Assembly: GCF_027923585.1 (NCBI RefSeq)
Contig: NZ_BRPL01000002.1
Coordinates: 558,001-622,000, forward strand
Direction: 5' to 3'
DNA: 64,000 nucleotides
Source of the DNA: Philodulcilactobacillus myokonensis
GTDB lineage: Bacteria > Bacillota > Bacilli > Lactobacillales > Lactobacillaceae
In this document: piece after piece, positions 49,504 through 60,265 of the stretch
Numbering within the stretch: position 1 is the stretch's first letter
Layout: the number at the start of each line of letters is the position of its first letter
Notes under the pieces: model-generated
Told to the model about the DNA's origin: nothing
The model's input: the letters and a program-made list of their open reading frames with translations, nothing else
Database searches by the model: none
Position numbers and translations under genes: made by a program

Positions 49504-52164
49504 ATGACAAAAAAGATTAATATGTCAACTAAGTATGATTCGACTGCTGTTGAAGCAGGGCAATACCAGAATTGGTTAGACGAAAAAGTATTTAAACCAA
49601 GTGGAAATAAAAAAGCAAAACCGTATTCAATTGTTTTGCCACCACCAAATGTTACTGGAAAGCTGCATTTAGGTCATGCATGGGATACAACCCTGCAAGA
49701 TATGCTGATCAGACAAAAGAGAATGCAAGGATACGATACATTATGGGTTCCTGGAATGGATCATGCTGGGATTGCCACCCAAGCTAAAGTTGAAGCTAAA
49801 CTACAAGAACAAGGGATTTCAAGATATGATCTTGGACGTAAAAAATTTGTTCAAAAAGTATGGGAATGGAAAGATGACTATGCTGCAACCATTAAGAAAC
49901 AATGGGCAAAATTAGGATTATCATTGGACTATGGTCATGAACGTTTTACATTGGATAAGGGATTTTCAAAGGCCGTCCGTAAAGTTTTTGTTGATTTATA
50001 TAATAAGGGTTTAATTTATCGTGGTAAGTATATTATTAACTGGGATCCCAAAGCTAGAACCGCTTTATCAGATATAGAAGTTAACTATAAAAATGATAAA
50101 GGTGCTTTTTACCACGTTAAATATCCGTTTGCAGATGGAACAACTTTTAATGGTAAAAATTATATTGAGGTTGCAACTACCCGTCCTGAAACCATGATGG
50201 GTGATTCAGGAATTGCAGTTAATCCGGATGATGAACGTTATAAAGATATTGTCGGCAAGAAAGTCATCGTTCCATTAATTAACCGTGAAGTTCCAATTGT
50301 CGCTGATTATTATGTTGATAAAGACTTCGGAACCGGAATTGTTAAAATGACGCCTGCACATGATCCAAACGATTTTCAAGTTGGAAAACGTCATCATCTA
50401 GCTCAAATTAATACGATGAATCAAGACGCAACTATGAATGAAAATGCTGGAAAATATGAAGGAATGGATCGATTTAAGGCCAGGAAAGCGATGGTTAGTG
50501 ACCTTAAGAAAAAAGGTTTAATCATTAAAATTGACCCAATTGTTCATGCGGTAGGACATTCTCAAAGGACTGGTGTTCAGGTTGAAGCCAGATTATCAAC
50601 CCAATGGTTTGTTAAAATGAAGCCATTAGCTAAAATGGCAATTGATAATCAAAAGGGTGATGATGCCGTTCATTTCCATCCAGAACGTTTTGAACATACA
50701 TTCTTGCAATGGATGGAAAATGCCCATGATTGGGTTATTTCCAGACAATTATGGTGGGGTCATCAAATTCCAGCATGGTATAATAAAAAAACAGGCAAAG
50801 TATACGTTGGTGAACATGCTCCTAGCGATATTGAAAATTGGAAGCAAGATCCTGATGTTTTAGATACTTGGTTTTCATCTGGTTTATGGCCATTTGCAAC
50901 CCTTGGCTGGCCAGATACAAATTCAGAAGATTATAAACGATATTTCCCTACTAGCACATTAATCACTGGCTATGATATCATTTTCTTCTGGGTTGCCAGA
51001 ATGATTTTTCAAAGTCTTGATTTTACTGGGAAACGTCCATTTAAAGATGTTTTACTTCATGGATTGATTCGTGATGAACAAGGACGAAAGATGAGTAAAT
51101 CACTTGGTAATGGGATTGATCCAATGGATGTTATCAAAAATTATGGTGCTGATGCCCTGCGTTGGTTCCTATCTAATGGAACGACTGCTGGACAAGACGT
51201 TCGATTTAGTTATGATAAGATTAAATCAGCATGGAATTTCATCAATAAAATTTGGAATGCTAGCCGTTACGTCATTATGAATTTAGGTGACATGGACAAA
51301 CCAGAACTACCCGATAAAAGTGAATGGGATTTATCTGATCGTTGGATTTTGAGCCGTTTGAATTGGGTTGTTAATCATGTTACTAAAAAATATGATGAAT
51401 ATGACTTTGGTGAAGCTGGCAGAGCATTATATGATTTCATTTGGAATGATTTCTGTGATTGGTACATTGAAATGAGTAAAGCTAAATTAAATGGCGATGA
51501 CGAAAGAAACAAGCGTAACACACAGAACGTATTGGCATACGTTTTAGATCAAATTCTTAGATTATTACAACCGGTTATGCCATTTGTTACTAATAAAATT
51601 TGGCATATTATGCCACATGAAGGTAAGGAATTAGCACTAGCTAAATACCCCGTTGATCATCCTGAATTTAATGATCCTAAAGCAGAATCAGACGCTAATA
51701 GTTTAATTGAATTAATTAAAGCTGTTAGAAACATTAGATCAGAAGCTAATGCTAAAATGGCTAGTGCAGTGGACATCTTAATTAAGACTAAGGATGATAA
51801 AATTAAGGAAATCTTCGAAAATAATAAGGATTATATTCAAAGATTTTGCCATCCCCAAAAGTTAGAAATTGGTTCAAATGTTAAAGCACCTAAATTAGCA
51901 ATGACAAGTGTTATTACTGGTGCTGAAATTAATATTCCATTAGCAGAATTAGTTAATATTGATGATGAAATCAAACGATTGAATAAAGAAGTTGATAAAT
52001 TTACTTTTGAAGTTCAACGTGCTGAAAAGAAATTAGCTAATAAGGGATTTGTTGCCCATGCACCAGAAAATTTAGTTAAAGAAGAAAAGCAAAAACAAAC
52101 TGATAATCAGACAAAATTAAATGCTGCTAAACAGCGTTTAGATGCAATTAAAAAGCAAAAATAA
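49504..52164 (+). CDS. valS: Valine--tRNA ligase
   Basis: Class I synthetase charging tRNA(Val). 886 residues. HIGH-type motif [14 protein letters not shown] near residue 50, the CP1 editing domain with TRPETMMGD, the KMSKS motif [11 protein letters not shown], the anticodon-binding domain and the C-terminal coiled-coil arm ([20 protein letters not shown]) are present. A GTG three codons upstream belongs to the ribosome binding site; ATG at 49504 is used. Controlled by the valine T-box upstream; a terminator follows. Confidence 0.97.
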   Translation: MTKKINMSTKYDSTAVEAGQYQNWLDEKVFKPSGNKKAKPYSIVLPPPNVTGKLHLGHAWDTTLQDMLIRQKRMQGYDTLWVPGMDHAGIATQAKVEAKLQEQGISRYDLGRKKFVQKVWEWKDDYAATIKKQWAKLGLSLDYGHERFTLDKGFSKAVRKVFVDLYNKGLIYRGKYIINWDPKARTALSDIEVNYKNDKGAFYHVKYPFADGTTFNGKNYIEVATTRPETMMGDSGIAVNPDDERYKDIVGKKVIVPLINREVPIVADYYVDKDFGTGIVKMTPAHDPNDFQVGKRHHLAQINTMNQDATMNENAGKYEGMDRFKARKAMVSDLKKKGLIIKIDPIVHAVGHSQRTGVQVEARLSTQWFVKMKPLAKMAIDNQKGDDAVHFHPERFEHTFLQWMENAHDWVISRQLWWGHQIPAWYNKKTGKVYVGEHAPSDIENWKQDPDVLDTWFSSGLWPFATLGWPDTNSEDYKRYFPTSTLITGYDIIFFWVARMIFQSLDFTGKRPFKDVLLHGLIRDEQGRKMSKSLGNGIDPMDVIKNYGADALRWFLSNGTTAGQDVRFSYDKIKSAWNFINKIWNASRYVIMNLGDMDKPELPDKSEWDLSDRWILSRLNWVVNHVTKKYDEYDFGEAGRALYDFIWNDFCDWYIEMSKAKLNGDDERNKRNTQNVLAYVLDQILRLLQPVMPFVTNKIWHIMPHEGKELALAKYPVDHPEFNDPKAESDANSLIELIKAVRNIRSEANAKMASAVDILIKTKDDKIKEIFENNKDYIQRFCHPQKLEIGSNVKAPKLAMTSVITGAEINIPLAELVNIDDEIKRLNKEVDKFTFEVQRAEKKLANKGFVAHAPENLVKEEKQKQTDNQTKLNAAKQRLDAIKKQK

Positions 52165-52181
52165 TTAATAATATATAAATT

Positions 52182-52213
52182 AAATGCCGGGTATTGATAC
52201 CCGGCATTTTTTG
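52182..52213 (+). terminator. Strong intrinsic terminator between valS and folC
   Basis: AAATGCCGGGTAT (52182-52194) pairs perfectly with ATACCCGGCATTT (52197-52209) around a 2-nt centre, followed by TTTTG. The folC ribosome binding site begins within a few bases after it. Confidence 0.92.
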
Positions 52214-52231
52214 AGAAGGGGAAGTAATTCT

Positions 52232-53536
52232 TTGGATAATTATAATGAAGCATTAAATTTTATCAGTAGCAGGGGAAAGTTCAAAAAATCACCGACTTTA
52301 AATCGAATGAAATTGTTTCTAAAAATGCTTGGTAATCCTCAAAACCACATTAAAGCAATTCATATTGCGGGTACGAATGGAAAGGGATCCACTTTAACTT
52401 TTTTAAGGAACATGTTGGAAGCACAGGGATTAACAGTGGGAACCTTTACTTCACCATATCTAATTAAATTTAATGAGCGAATTAGTGTTGATGGAAAACC
52501 GGTTAGTGACAATGAAATTTTAAACTTAGCACAAACGGTTGAACCAATCGTTAAAGAGCTTGATCGGTCATTAAAAGAAGGCGGACCGACTGAGTTTGAA
52601 GTTGATACCGCAATGATGTTTAAATATTTTGCTAAACATCAGGTTGATATTGTTTTAGTTGAAGTTGGGATTGGCGGACTTTATGATTCAACCAATGTCT
52701 TTACCCCGGAATGTTCTGTCATCACAACGATTGGGTATGATCATATGAAATTGTTAGGGAATACTTTGCCTAAAATTGCGTTTCAAAAAGCGGGGATTAT
52801 TAAAACAGACATTCCAGTTGTTGTTGGAAAAATTAATTTAGCACCATTAAATGTAATTAAAAAAGTTGCAAAGCAACACCATAGCAAAATAATTATTAGA
52901 GGATTTGATTATAAGGTACAACCTAAACATTCTTCTGATTGGCAGGAACGCTTTAGTTTTATATCAAAATCATTAAAATTAGATAGCGCTAAAATTAATA
53001 TGCTAGGACAGTTTCAAATTGATAATGCAGCAACGGCAATTGCAGCATTTATCCAATTTTTAAAAATCAATCATTATCACATCGAGCCAAATGTCATTCT
53101 AAAAGGATTAAAAAATACATTTTGGGCCGGTCGATTTGAAAGAATCAATAATTCGCCTTTGATTGTTATTGATGGTGCTCATAACGTCCCTGCTATTAAT
53201 GAATTAGATATTTTGTTTAAAAAACGATTTAATAAACGTGAAATTTATATTATACTTGCTATATTGGCTGATAAACAATTTCAATTGATGATAAAGAATT
53301 TATTAAAAATAAAAAATGTTCATTTGATTTTAACTGAATTTAATGGACCGGGGAAACGGCCCGTTGCTAATTTAGATCAACTTTATGAACATTCCAATCA
53401 TAAATCTAGAATTGATTATGTTAGTAATTGGCACCGAGCATTTGCTGAAACGATTACTAAAATTTCTGATGATGATCTACTATTATTCACAGGATCATTA
53501 TATTTTATCTCTGATGTTAGAAAATTTTTTAATTAG
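52232..53536 (+). CDS. folC: Folylpolyglutamate/dihydrofolate synthase family ligase
   Basis: Adds glutamates to folates (and in some species makes dihydrofolate). 434 residues. P-loop IHIAGTNGKGSTLTFLRNML, the omega-loop region TFTSPYLIKFNERI, VEVGIGGLYDSTNVF and the C-terminal VIDGAHN are intact. The frame runs back to an ATG in the valS terminator (52184), but TTG at 52232 with GAAGGGGAAG before it gives the normal N-terminus. The valS-folC order is conserved; read-through past the terminator is needed if they share a transcript. Confidence 0.93.
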   Translation: MDNYNEALNFISSRGKFKKSPTLNRMKLFLKMLGNPQNHIKAIHIAGTNGKGSTLTFLRNMLEAQGLTVGTFTSPYLIKFNERISVDGKPVSDNEILNLAQTVEPIVKELDRSLKEGGPTEFEVDTAMMFKYFAKHQVDIVLVEVGIGGLYDSTNVFTPECSVITTIGYDHMKLLGNTLPKIAFQKAGIIKTDIPVVVGKINLAPLNVIKKVAKQHHSKIIIRGFDYKVQPKHSSDWQERFSFISKSLKLDSAKINMLGQFQIDNAATAIAAFIQFLKINHYHIEPNVILKGLKNTFWAGRFERINNSPLIVIDGAHNVPAINELDILFKKRFNKREIYIILAILADKQFQLMIKNLLKIKNVHLILTEFNGPGKRPVANLDQLYEHSNHKSRIDYVSNWHRAFAETITKISDDDLLLFTGSLYFISDVRKFFN

Positions 53537-53568
53537 CCAAACTTATATAAATTAATAAAGTAAAATTA

Positions 53569-53577
53569 TGATATAAT
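53569..53577 (+). promoter_or_regulatory. Extended -10 promoter element before mreB
   Basis: TGATATAAT 74 bp before the mreB start, with no convincing -35. Confidence 0.55.
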
Positions 53578-53651
53578 TTAGTTTGGGTATCATAAATATA
53601 CAATAAATAAAAAATATTTAATAATAAAGATGTATGAAGGGATGAAAAATA

Positions 53652-54656
53652 TTGTTTGGATTTGGAACAAAGAATATTGGAATTGACTTAGGAACTGCTA
53701 ATACGATTGTATATGTTGAAGGTAAGGGAATTGTTTTGCGTGAGCCTTCAGTTGTCGCTAAGAATACTAAAACTGGTGCAATTGTAGCAGTTGGTACTGA
53801 AGCACGTAATATGATTGGAAGAACGCCTGCTAGTATTAAGGCCATTCGCCCAATGAAAGATGGTGTAATTGCTGATTACGATACCACCGTTGCAATGTTA
53901 AAATATTATATTAGTAAAACATTGGGTCGTTCAAGTGGTAAACCATACGTTATGGTTTGTGTTCCAAGTGGTGTGACTGCAGTTGAGAAGCGTGCTGTGA
54001 TTGATGCAACCAGGATTGCCGGTGCAAGAAATGCATACGTAATTGAAGAACCATTTGCAGCCGCCATTGGAGCTGGATTACCTGTAATGGATCCAACCGG
54101 TAGCATGGTCGTTGATATTGGTGGTGGAACAACTGATGTTGCTACGATTTCATTAGGCGGAATTGTATCAAGTAGTTCAATTCGAGTTGCTGGTGATCAA
54201 TTGAATAGTTCTATCTCTTCATACCTCAGACAAAATTATAATTTATTAATTGGTGAAAGAACAGCCGAAAAAATTAAATGGGAAATTGGTTCAGCATCAT
54301 TAGAAAAAGCTAAGCAAATGAGTAGTATTACGATTCGTGGACGCTACCTTCTAAACGGATTACCAAAATCTGTTGAAGTTTCTGCTGAAGATGTTGCTAA
54401 AGCAATTCACAAATCAATTCAAGAAATTATTGCCATTATTAAAAAAACACTTGAAGAAACATCCCCAGAAATTTCTGCCGATGTGATTGATCATGGAATT
54501 GTTCTAACAGGTGGTGGTGCATTATTGCACGATATTGCTTCGGTTGTTTCTGATGCCACTAAAGTTCCGGCTTCAGTTGCTAAAAATCCATTAGATTGTG
54601 TTGCAATCGGTACTGGAAAGTCATTAAAGAATATTAACGTGATGAGGAAGAAATAA
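53652..54656 (+). CDS. mreB: Rod shape-determining actin-like protein MreB
   Basis: Actin homologue forming membrane-bound filaments that guide lateral wall synthesis. 334 residues. Phosphate-binding motifs [18 protein letters not shown] and [11 protein letters not shown] plus the adenosine motif LTGGGALL are present. Starts at TTG with GAAGGGA ten bases upstream; [14 protein letters not shown] is typical. Followed by mreC, mreD, minC and minD. It implies a rod-shaped cell. Confidence 0.96.
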   Translation: MFGFGTKNIGIDLGTANTIVYVEGKGIVLREPSVVAKNTKTGAIVAVGTEARNMIGRTPASIKAIRPMKDGVIADYDTTVAMLKYYISKTLGRSSGKPYVMVCVPSGVTAVEKRAVIDATRIAGARNAYVIEEPFAAAIGAGLPVMDPTGSMVVDIGGGTTDVATISLGGIVSSSSIRVAGDQLNSSISSYLRQNYNLLIGERTAEKIKWEIGSASLEKAKQMSSITIRGRYLLNGLPKSVEVSAEDVAKAIHKSIQEIIAIIKKTLEETSPEISADVIDHGIVLTGGGALLHDIASVVSDATKVPASVAKNPLDCVAIGTGKSLKNINVMRKK

Positions 54657-54697
54657 TAATTTGTTATTATCTCTGATATAATGGAGGCTAATTATTT

Positions 54698-55549
54698 ATG
54701 CATAAATTCTTTTCTAATCGGCGATTGGTAATTATTATTGTATGTATAATTATCAGTTTAGGATTGATGACGCTTTCAGTTGAAATTAGTAAGAAGAAAA
54801 CAACACCACCATTGTTACAACAATTTAGTAATGATGTAACTGGGTTTGCCGGTAGGATTGTTGATGGACCTGTTAATGGTGTTCATCATTTATTTAGTAA
54901 TACTCATCAACTACTGAATACTTATCAGGAAAATCAAATTTTGAAGAAACAAGTTGGTAATGTTGCAGCTGTTCAAGTTAGAAATCAAGCATTACAAGGT
55001 GAAAATCAACAGTTAAAACGTCAGTTAAAAATTGGAAATACACCGACTGACACCCGTTCTATTAATGCTTCTGTTATCGATCGAACTCCTTCATCATGGC
55101 AAGACCAAATCATTATCAATAAAGGTGAGAATGATGGAGTTGTAAAAAACATGTCAGTATTAGTTGGATCCGGATTAGCGGGACGTGTTGTTGAAGTTAA
55201 CCGCAGTAACAGTAAGATTGAGTTGATTACTAACAGTAACTCTTCATCTGATCGTTTTCCAATTCAAGTAACAACTAAGGATGGTAAAGTTTTAAATGGA
55301 ATCGTAACCGGGTATGATCGCAATAATAACGAAATTGAAATGGGCAATTTGACGTCATCTGCTAAACTAAAATCGGGCGCTAAAGTGTTAACTAGTGGCT
55401 TAGGTGGTATTACACCAAAAGGCATTTATGTTGGTAAAATTGTCAACGTTAGTTCTGATGATTATGGTTTATCATCTAAGGTTAGTATTAAACCGTCAGC
55501 AGATATGAATGATATTCAAGTTGTTACAGTGATTGGCAAAAATAATTAA
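54698..55549 (+). CDS. mreC: Rod shape-determining protein MreC
   Basis: Bitopic membrane protein of the elongasome. 283 residues: a membrane anchor at about residues 7-27 (RLVIIIVCIIISLGLMTLSV), a coiled-coil (about 70-105) and the extracellular beta-barrel domain with VIDRTPSSWQDQIIINKG and the final VTVIGKNN. ATGGAGG ribosome binding site. 41 bp after mreB; mreD starts 14 bp after its stop. Confidence 0.94.
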   Translation: MHKFFSNRRLVIIIVCIIISLGLMTLSVEISKKKTTPPLLQQFSNDVTGFAGRIVDGPVNGVHHLFSNTHQLLNTYQENQILKKQVGNVAAVQVRNQALQGENQQLKRQLKIGNTPTDTRSINASVIDRTPSSWQDQIIINKGENDGVVKNMSVLVGSGLAGRVVEVNRSNSKIELITNSNSSSDRFPIQVTTKDGKVLNGIVTGYDRNNNEIEMGNLTSSAKLKSGAKVLTSGLGGITPKGIYVGKIVNVSSDDYGLSSKVSIKPSADMNDIQVVTVIGKNN

Positions 55550-55563
55550 GGGTGGCGAATATT

Positions 55564-56097
55564 ATGCTTAGAGATTCCCCATTACGGTTTATTTTCCCGA
55601 TTGGGATGTTTATTGCCTTCTTTTTAGATGGAGCTATTACTAGTAACTTAGCAGGCATTTTATTTAGGTCATATTCAATGGTTCCATATTTTACCGTATT
55701 ATGGTTGGTTCTTTCACTTTTTTTTGAGGGAAATATAAATTTACATTTAGAAATATGGTCTGCCATCGTTGGATTCCTTTTTGATCTTTTTTATTTTAGA
55801 TATCTAGGAATATGTTTATTTATTTTCCCATTAATTATTTATATTAGTAAGTGGTTATATCGTTACCTTAATCTAAATTTCATTTCTGCTTTTTTGATTT
55901 ATTTTATTGATATAACAGTTATGTTAGTTCTTAGTTTTATGGATTATCGTATTTTTGATATTACTGATTTCTCATATACTAATTTTTTAGTTAATATGTT
56001 GGGGCCAACTTTAGCATTAAATTTATTTATTTTTGCAATTTTATACTTTCCAATTCAATTTTTGTTTAATCGTTATCGGGTTCGACAAAAAAATTAA
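55564..56097 (+). CDS. mreD: Rod shape-determining protein MreD
   Basis: Polytopic membrane subunit of the elongasome. 177 residues with about five hydrophobic segments, aromatic- and Phe-rich as usual, weakly conserved in sequence. The GTG at 55552 lies in the ribosome binding site AAGGGTGG; ATG at 55564 is the better start. Identification rests on hydrophobicity, the FFLDGAITSNLAGILF segment and its position after mreC. Confidence 0.9.
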   Translation: MLRDSPLRFIFPIGMFIAFFLDGAITSNLAGILFRSYSMVPYFTVLWLVLSLFFEGNINLHLEIWSAIVGFLFDLFYFRYLGICLFIFPLIIYISKWLYRYLNLNFISAFLIYFIDITVMLVLSFMDYRIFDITDFSYTNFLVNMLGPTLALNLFIFAILYFPIQFLFNRYRVRQKN

Positions 56098-56112
56098 AGG
56101 AGAAAATGTTAA

Positions 56113-56784
56113 ATGCAATCTGTTATCTTAAAGGGTACACAGGATGGATACAAACTATTTTTCCGTCAATCAGCAGGAATTAATGATATTTTAGTTGATT
56201 TAAAACGGTTCTTAGATAAATATAAGGTGCAAAACTCATCAACTCCACAGGTAATTCACTTTAATATTTTAACCGGTGATCGTCTTTTGACCGAAGAAGA
56301 TAAAAACAAAGTCATAAGTATTTTTAAGACTTATCCTAACTTTCAGATAGATGGGTTTATTTCTAATGTAATCACACGCTCAAAGGCTAAAATCATTCGT
56401 GAACGTAATACCGTTAAAACAATTAGTAGAACTATTCGAAACGGACAAGTAATTCGTTTAAATGGTGATGTATTATTTTTTGGTGATATTCATGAAGGTG
56501 GTAAATTAGTTACAACCGGGAATGTTTATATTTTAGGAAATGTTTACGGAATTGTTCATGCTGGAGTTCCAAATTCTGAAGATAAATTAGTCATTGGAAA
56601 TTTACATAATGCTCAACAAGTAAGAATTGGTGAGCAATTTGATATTGTAGCTGATAAAAATATTTCTAATACTTCCAGAACTGTAGCCTATATTAATGAT
56701 TTACATGTTTTAGATTATGGTGATGTTAAGAATTTAAAACAAATTAATCCTAGATTTTATAATCGAATTGGGGGCATTATTTAA
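56113..56784 (+). CDS. minC: Septum site-determining protein MinC
   Basis: FtsZ inhibitor preventing polar division. 223 residues: N-terminal FtsZ-inhibiting domain (about 1-100) and C-terminal beta-helix domain with the repeated-glycine RNGQVIRLNGDVLFFGDIHEGGKLVTTGNVYILGNVYG block (given here as one family feature at about residues 115-155). AAAGGAGA ribosome binding site. Its stop overlaps the minD start (TAATG). Confidence 0.93.
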   Translation: MQSVILKGTQDGYKLFFRQSAGINDILVDLKRFLDKYKVQNSSTPQVIHFNILTGDRLLTEEDKNKVISIFKTYPNFQIDGFISNVITRSKAKIIRERNTVKTISRTIRNGQVIRLNGDVLFFGDIHEGGKLVTTGNVYILGNVYGIVHAGVPNSEDKLVIGNLHNAQQVRIGEQFDIVADKNISNTSRTVAYINDLHVLDYGDVKNLKQINPRFYNRIGGII

Positions 56785-57605
56785 TGGGAAAGTCCATTGT
56801 TATTACTTCAGGTAAAGGTGGCGTTGGTAAAACGACAACGACAGCTAACCTTGGGGTCTCATTAGCGTTAATGGGAAAACGTGTTTGCTTAGTAGATTTG
56901 GATATTGGATTACGTAATTTGGATGTCATTTTAGGATTAGATAATCGAATTATGTACGATATTGTTGATGTTGCTGAAAATCGAGTTAAATTACCACAGG
57001 CTTTAATTAAAGATAAACGTTTTCAAGATTTATTATATTTATTGCCGGCAGCTCAAACAACGGATAAAAATGCTTTAGATGAAAAACAAGTAAAAACAAT
57101 TATTGATGAATTAAAGCCTGATTTTGATTACGTGTTCATTGATTGTCCAGCAGGAATTGAACAAGGATTCGTTAATTCGATTGCTGGAGCAGATGGCGCA
57201 ATTGTTGTTACAACTCCGGAAATATCGGCTGTTAGAGACGCTGATCGTGTCATTGGATTACTTGATCAGCATCCACTAAAAGAAGCTCCTAAGTTATTAA
57301 TTAATCGAATTCGTCGCAATATGATGCAAGAGGGAGATACAATGGATGTTGATGAAATTACTGACCATTTAGGAATCGACTTATTAGGAATTATTTTTGA
57401 TGATGATGATGTTATTAGTACGTCGAATCATGGTGAACCAGTGGTTTTGAATCCTAATAATCCTGCTTCTCAAGGTTATCGAAATGTTGCCAGAAGAATG
57501 GAAGGGCAGACGGTTCCATTAATGCGAATTGATCAGCCAAAAGAAAGTTTTTGGAGTAAACTCGTTCACTTATTTAAAGGTAAAAACAATCAATCGACAA
57601 AATAA
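56784..57605 (+). CDS. minD: Septum site-determining ATPase MinD
   Basis: Membrane-associated ParA-like ATPase that recruits MinC. 273 residues. Deviant Walker A SGKGGVGKTTTTANLG, DLDIGLRNLDV and the C-terminal amphipathic membrane-targeting helix (ESFWSKLVHLFKGK) are present. No minE nearby, as expected in Gram-positives. Translationally coupled to minC; a terminator follows. Confidence 0.96.
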   Translation: MGKSIVITSGKGGVGKTTTTANLGVSLALMGKRVCLVDLDIGLRNLDVILGLDNRIMYDIVDVAENRVKLPQALIKDKRFQDLLYLLPAAQTTDKNALDEKQVKTIIDELKPDFDYVFIDCPAGIEQGFVNSIAGADGAIVVTTPEISAVRDADRVIGLLDQHPLKEAPKLLINRIRRNMMQEGDTMDVDEITDHLGIDLLGIIFDDDDVISTSNHGEPVVLNPNNPASQGYRNVARRMEGQTVPLMRIDQPKESFWSKLVHLFKGKNNQSTK

Positions 57606-57626
57606 TTTTTAAAATTATATGTAATT

Positions 57627-57664
57627 AATACCTTACAATTATTTCAGATTGTAGGGTATTTTTA
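57627..57664 (+). terminator. Intrinsic terminator between minD and ymfF
   Basis: AATACCTTACAAT (57627-57639) pairs with ATTGTAGGGTATT (57648-57660) with a G-T wobble, followed by TTTT. The ymfF start lies 21 nt downstream of the stem. Confidence 0.85.
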
Positions 57665-57681
57665 ATGAAGGGGTTTTATAT

Positions 57682-58944
57682 TTGCATTATCAAATTACAG
57701 ACGGGGTTGATCTGAACGTTTTCCCAACAAAGCAATTTAAGAACGTTAATATTACAGTTGATTTTATTACGCCCATTAATTGTAATAATTTTGGACTAAG
57801 AACAATGTTAGCTGAAATGATGGAAACTAGTAATGCTGATTTTCCCAATCCATCTCTTTTATCAAAGAAATTGTCTTCAATGTATGGAGCTATTTTTGGT
57901 ACAAATGTATTGAAATACGGGAATCAACACGTTTTAAGAATCATTTTAAGTGTTGTTAATGAAAAGTATTTGCCGAGTTATAAATCCGTTTTGCATGCGG
58001 GAATTAAATTCTTACATTCTGTTATTTTTAACCCACAAATTGTTGCAAACCGCTGTTTCAATCAGGATATTTTTAAACGTCAACAAAATAATATGATTAG
58101 TTATCTAAATTCTTTAAATGATGATAAACAATTTTATTCAACCATGCAATTAAGAAAAATATACTATACCAATGAAAAAAATCATCGTGGATTTTTATTG
58201 GGAACGCCCAACCAAATCCAAACGGTTAATTCTGAAGAATTGTATCATTATTATTTAAATACAATTAATCAAAATAATATTAAAATTAATGTTTTAGGTG
58301 ATGTTGATGCTGAAGAAATTTTAAATCAATTTAAGCAATTTCATTTTAAACCACGTCGTACAAATTCTGGTGAAATTGTTTTTCATCCAAAATTAAATCA
58401 TCATATTCAGAATCGATCACAAATTTTGAATATTAATCAAGGTAAATTATCTATTGGCTATCATTTGCCGGTGTATTTAAATGATAAGTATTATTATGCT
58501 GCATTGATGTTTAATGCACTTTTTGGCGGTACGCCACAATCAAAATTGTTTTTAAATATTAGAGAAAAACATAGCTTGGCATATTATGCAGACAGTATTT
58601 ACAATGCATTAACTGGAACGTTGCTAGTGGAATCCGGGATTGATGCTAAAAATGAAAAGAGAGTTATAAAATTAATTGATCAACAATTGTTGGATATTCA
58701 GCGGGGTAATTTCTCTGATAAAATGATAAGGAATGCAAAAGCGGATCTCATTAACGAAAAAATATCTTCTTTAGACGATCCAAAATATTTATTAGAACAA
58801 TATGCAATTTTATCAAATATTGGTAAAATTCCTAATATTGACCGCTGGTGCAATCAAATTAATAGAATTACTAAATTTGATATCATGAAAATTGCTCAAT
58901 CATTAAATTTAAAAGCTACTTTTTTCTTAGGAAAGGAGGATTAA
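57682..58944 (+). CDS. ymfF: M16-family peptidase-like protein, YmfF type (no zinc motif)
   Basis: 420 residues, inactive partner of a two-subunit M16-like pair. The HxxEH zinc motif is missing (the place reads MLAEMMETSN), while the C-terminal arginine/tyrosine substrate-binding motif is kept (REKHSLAYYADS). In Bacillus subtilis YmfF and YmfH are needed, with YmfI, for modifying elongation factor P. Starts at TTG with GAAGGGG upstream. The next gene begins 3 bp after its stop; both follow minCD across a terminator. Confidence 0.87.
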   Translation: MHYQITDGVDLNVFPTKQFKNVNITVDFITPINCNNFGLRTMLAEMMETSNADFPNPSLLSKKLSSMYGAIFGTNVLKYGNQHVLRIILSVVNEKYLPSYKSVLHAGIKFLHSVIFNPQIVANRCFNQDIFKRQQNNMISYLNSLNDDKQFYSTMQLRKIYYTNEKNHRGFLLGTPNQIQTVNSEELYHYYLNTINQNNIKINVLGDVDAEEILNQFKQFHFKPRRTNSGEIVFHPKLNHHIQNRSQILNINQGKLSIGYHLPVYLNDKYYYAALMFNALFGGTPQSKLFLNIREKHSLAYYADSIYNALTGTLLVESGIDAKNEKRVIKLIDQQLLDIQRGNFSDKMIRNAKADLINEKISSLDDPKYLLEQYAILSNIGKIPNIDRWCNQINRITKFDIMKIAQSLNLKATFFLGKED

Positions 58945-58947
58945 CTA

Positions 58948-60222
58948 GTGAAGCGTTATGATTATCGTGATTTAGGTGACACTGTTTTTTCTGAAACTTT
59001 GTCTAATGGTTTAAAGATTCTTGTTATCCCCAAATTGGGATTTCATAAAACATATGCAAACCTAACTGTAAACTATGGTTCAATTGATAATCAATTCTAT
59101 TTAGATGGCAATTTAATTACAATGCCCAAGGGGATTGCACATTTTCTTGAACATAAAATGTTTGATAAAAAGGATTATGATGCCTTTGACTTGTTTTCTA
59201 AATATGGGACTGACGCTAATGCATTCACTGATTATACGCAGACCAGCTACCTTTTTTCTACCACTAATCACATTAAAGAAAATTTGAATATTTTATTAAA
59301 TTTTGTTCAAAAGCCTTATTTTAATAAGGATAAAGTACAAAAAGAAAAGGGAATTATTGGTCAAGAGATTAAAATGTATAATGATGATCCAAATTCAAAA
59401 TTATATACGGATACGGTTATGAATATGTACCAAGATACACCCTTAAATTCAGATATTGCAGGAACAATTAATTCAATTGAAAAAATAACCGTTGACGATT
59501 TATATTTAGCACACCGAATATTTTATAAACCTTCTAACATGGTATTAACTATTTCAGGAAACGTTAATCCAACGGATGTTATTAAAACTGTTAAATTAAA
59601 TCAAAGTGAAAAACAATTTTCAAATCAAGTGATCAATCGTTATTATCATTCTGGAGATCTAATTGTTCACAAAAGCAAGAGTGAAATGAATATTTCAATG
59701 CCTAAAGTTGCAATTGGAATAAAAGGGACGGACCAAATTCCAACCGGTTCTGAATCTATTAAATATGAAATTGCAATTTCAATGTTTTTTGAAATTATGT
59801 TTTCTGAAAATTCAACTGAATATTTAAATTTATATAACGATGGAATTATTGATGATTCGTTTACGTTTGAATTTGATAATGAACGTGGTTTTCATTTTGG
59901 AATTTTAATTGGTAATACGATTCATATTAATGAATTCATTAAACGGATCTCTAAATTATTGTTGTCTAATCAAACCATTTTAAATCGAAAAATTGATGAT
60001 TTTAAATTAATTAAACGAGAAGAACTTGGCCGCCATATTTTTATGATGAATTATCCTGAAGTGATTGCTAATCAAATGGGTAATAAAATAGATCATTTTA
60101 CCAATCTATACGATGAATTTAATATTATTAATAATATGAACCTTTCTGATGTTCAAAAAGCCGTTAACCAATTTATTGATCCAGATAATTTATCTGTAAA
60201 AATCATTGAACCGAAGAAATAA
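58948..60222 (+). CDS. ymfH: M16-family zinc peptidase-like protein, YmfH type
   Basis: 424 residues. The inverted zinc motif HFLEH (in GIAHFLEHKMFDKKDYDAF, about residues 65-83) and the third ligand glutamate in IIGQEIKMYNDDP are intact, so this is the catalytic member of the pair with the preceding gene. Starts at GTG with AAGGAGG before it. In Bacillus the next gene is ymfI, a short-chain dehydrogenase; here only an 84-bp spacer precedes rodZ. Confidence 0.88.
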   Translation: MKRYDYRDLGDTVFSETLSNGLKILVIPKLGFHKTYANLTVNYGSIDNQFYLDGNLITMPKGIAHFLEHKMFDKKDYDAFDLFSKYGTDANAFTDYTQTSYLFSTTNHIKENLNILLNFVQKPYFNKDKVQKEKGIIGQEIKMYNDDPNSKLYTDTVMNMYQDTPLNSDIAGTINSIEKITVDDLYLAHRIFYKPSNMVLTISGNVNPTDVIKTVKLNQSEKQFSNQVINRYYHSGDLIVHKSKSEMNISMPKVAIGIKGTDQIPTGSESIKYEIAISMFFEIMFSENSTEYLNLYNDGIIDDSFTFEFDNERGFHFGILIGNTIHINEFIKRISKLLLSNQTILNRKIDDFKLIKREELGRHIFMMNYPEVIANQMGNKIDHFTNLYDEFNIINNMNLSDVQKAVNQFIDPDNLSVKIIEPKK

Positions 60223-60256
60223 TTTTATTGTTTATTACCAAGAGCCCTCTATCAAG

Positions 60257-60265
60257 TGATATAAT
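60257..60265 (+). promoter_or_regulatory. Extended -10 promoter element before rodZ
   Basis: TGATATAAT 41 bp before the rodZ start. A TTGACA just downstream (about 60274) has no matching -10 at the right distance. Confidence 0.5.
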
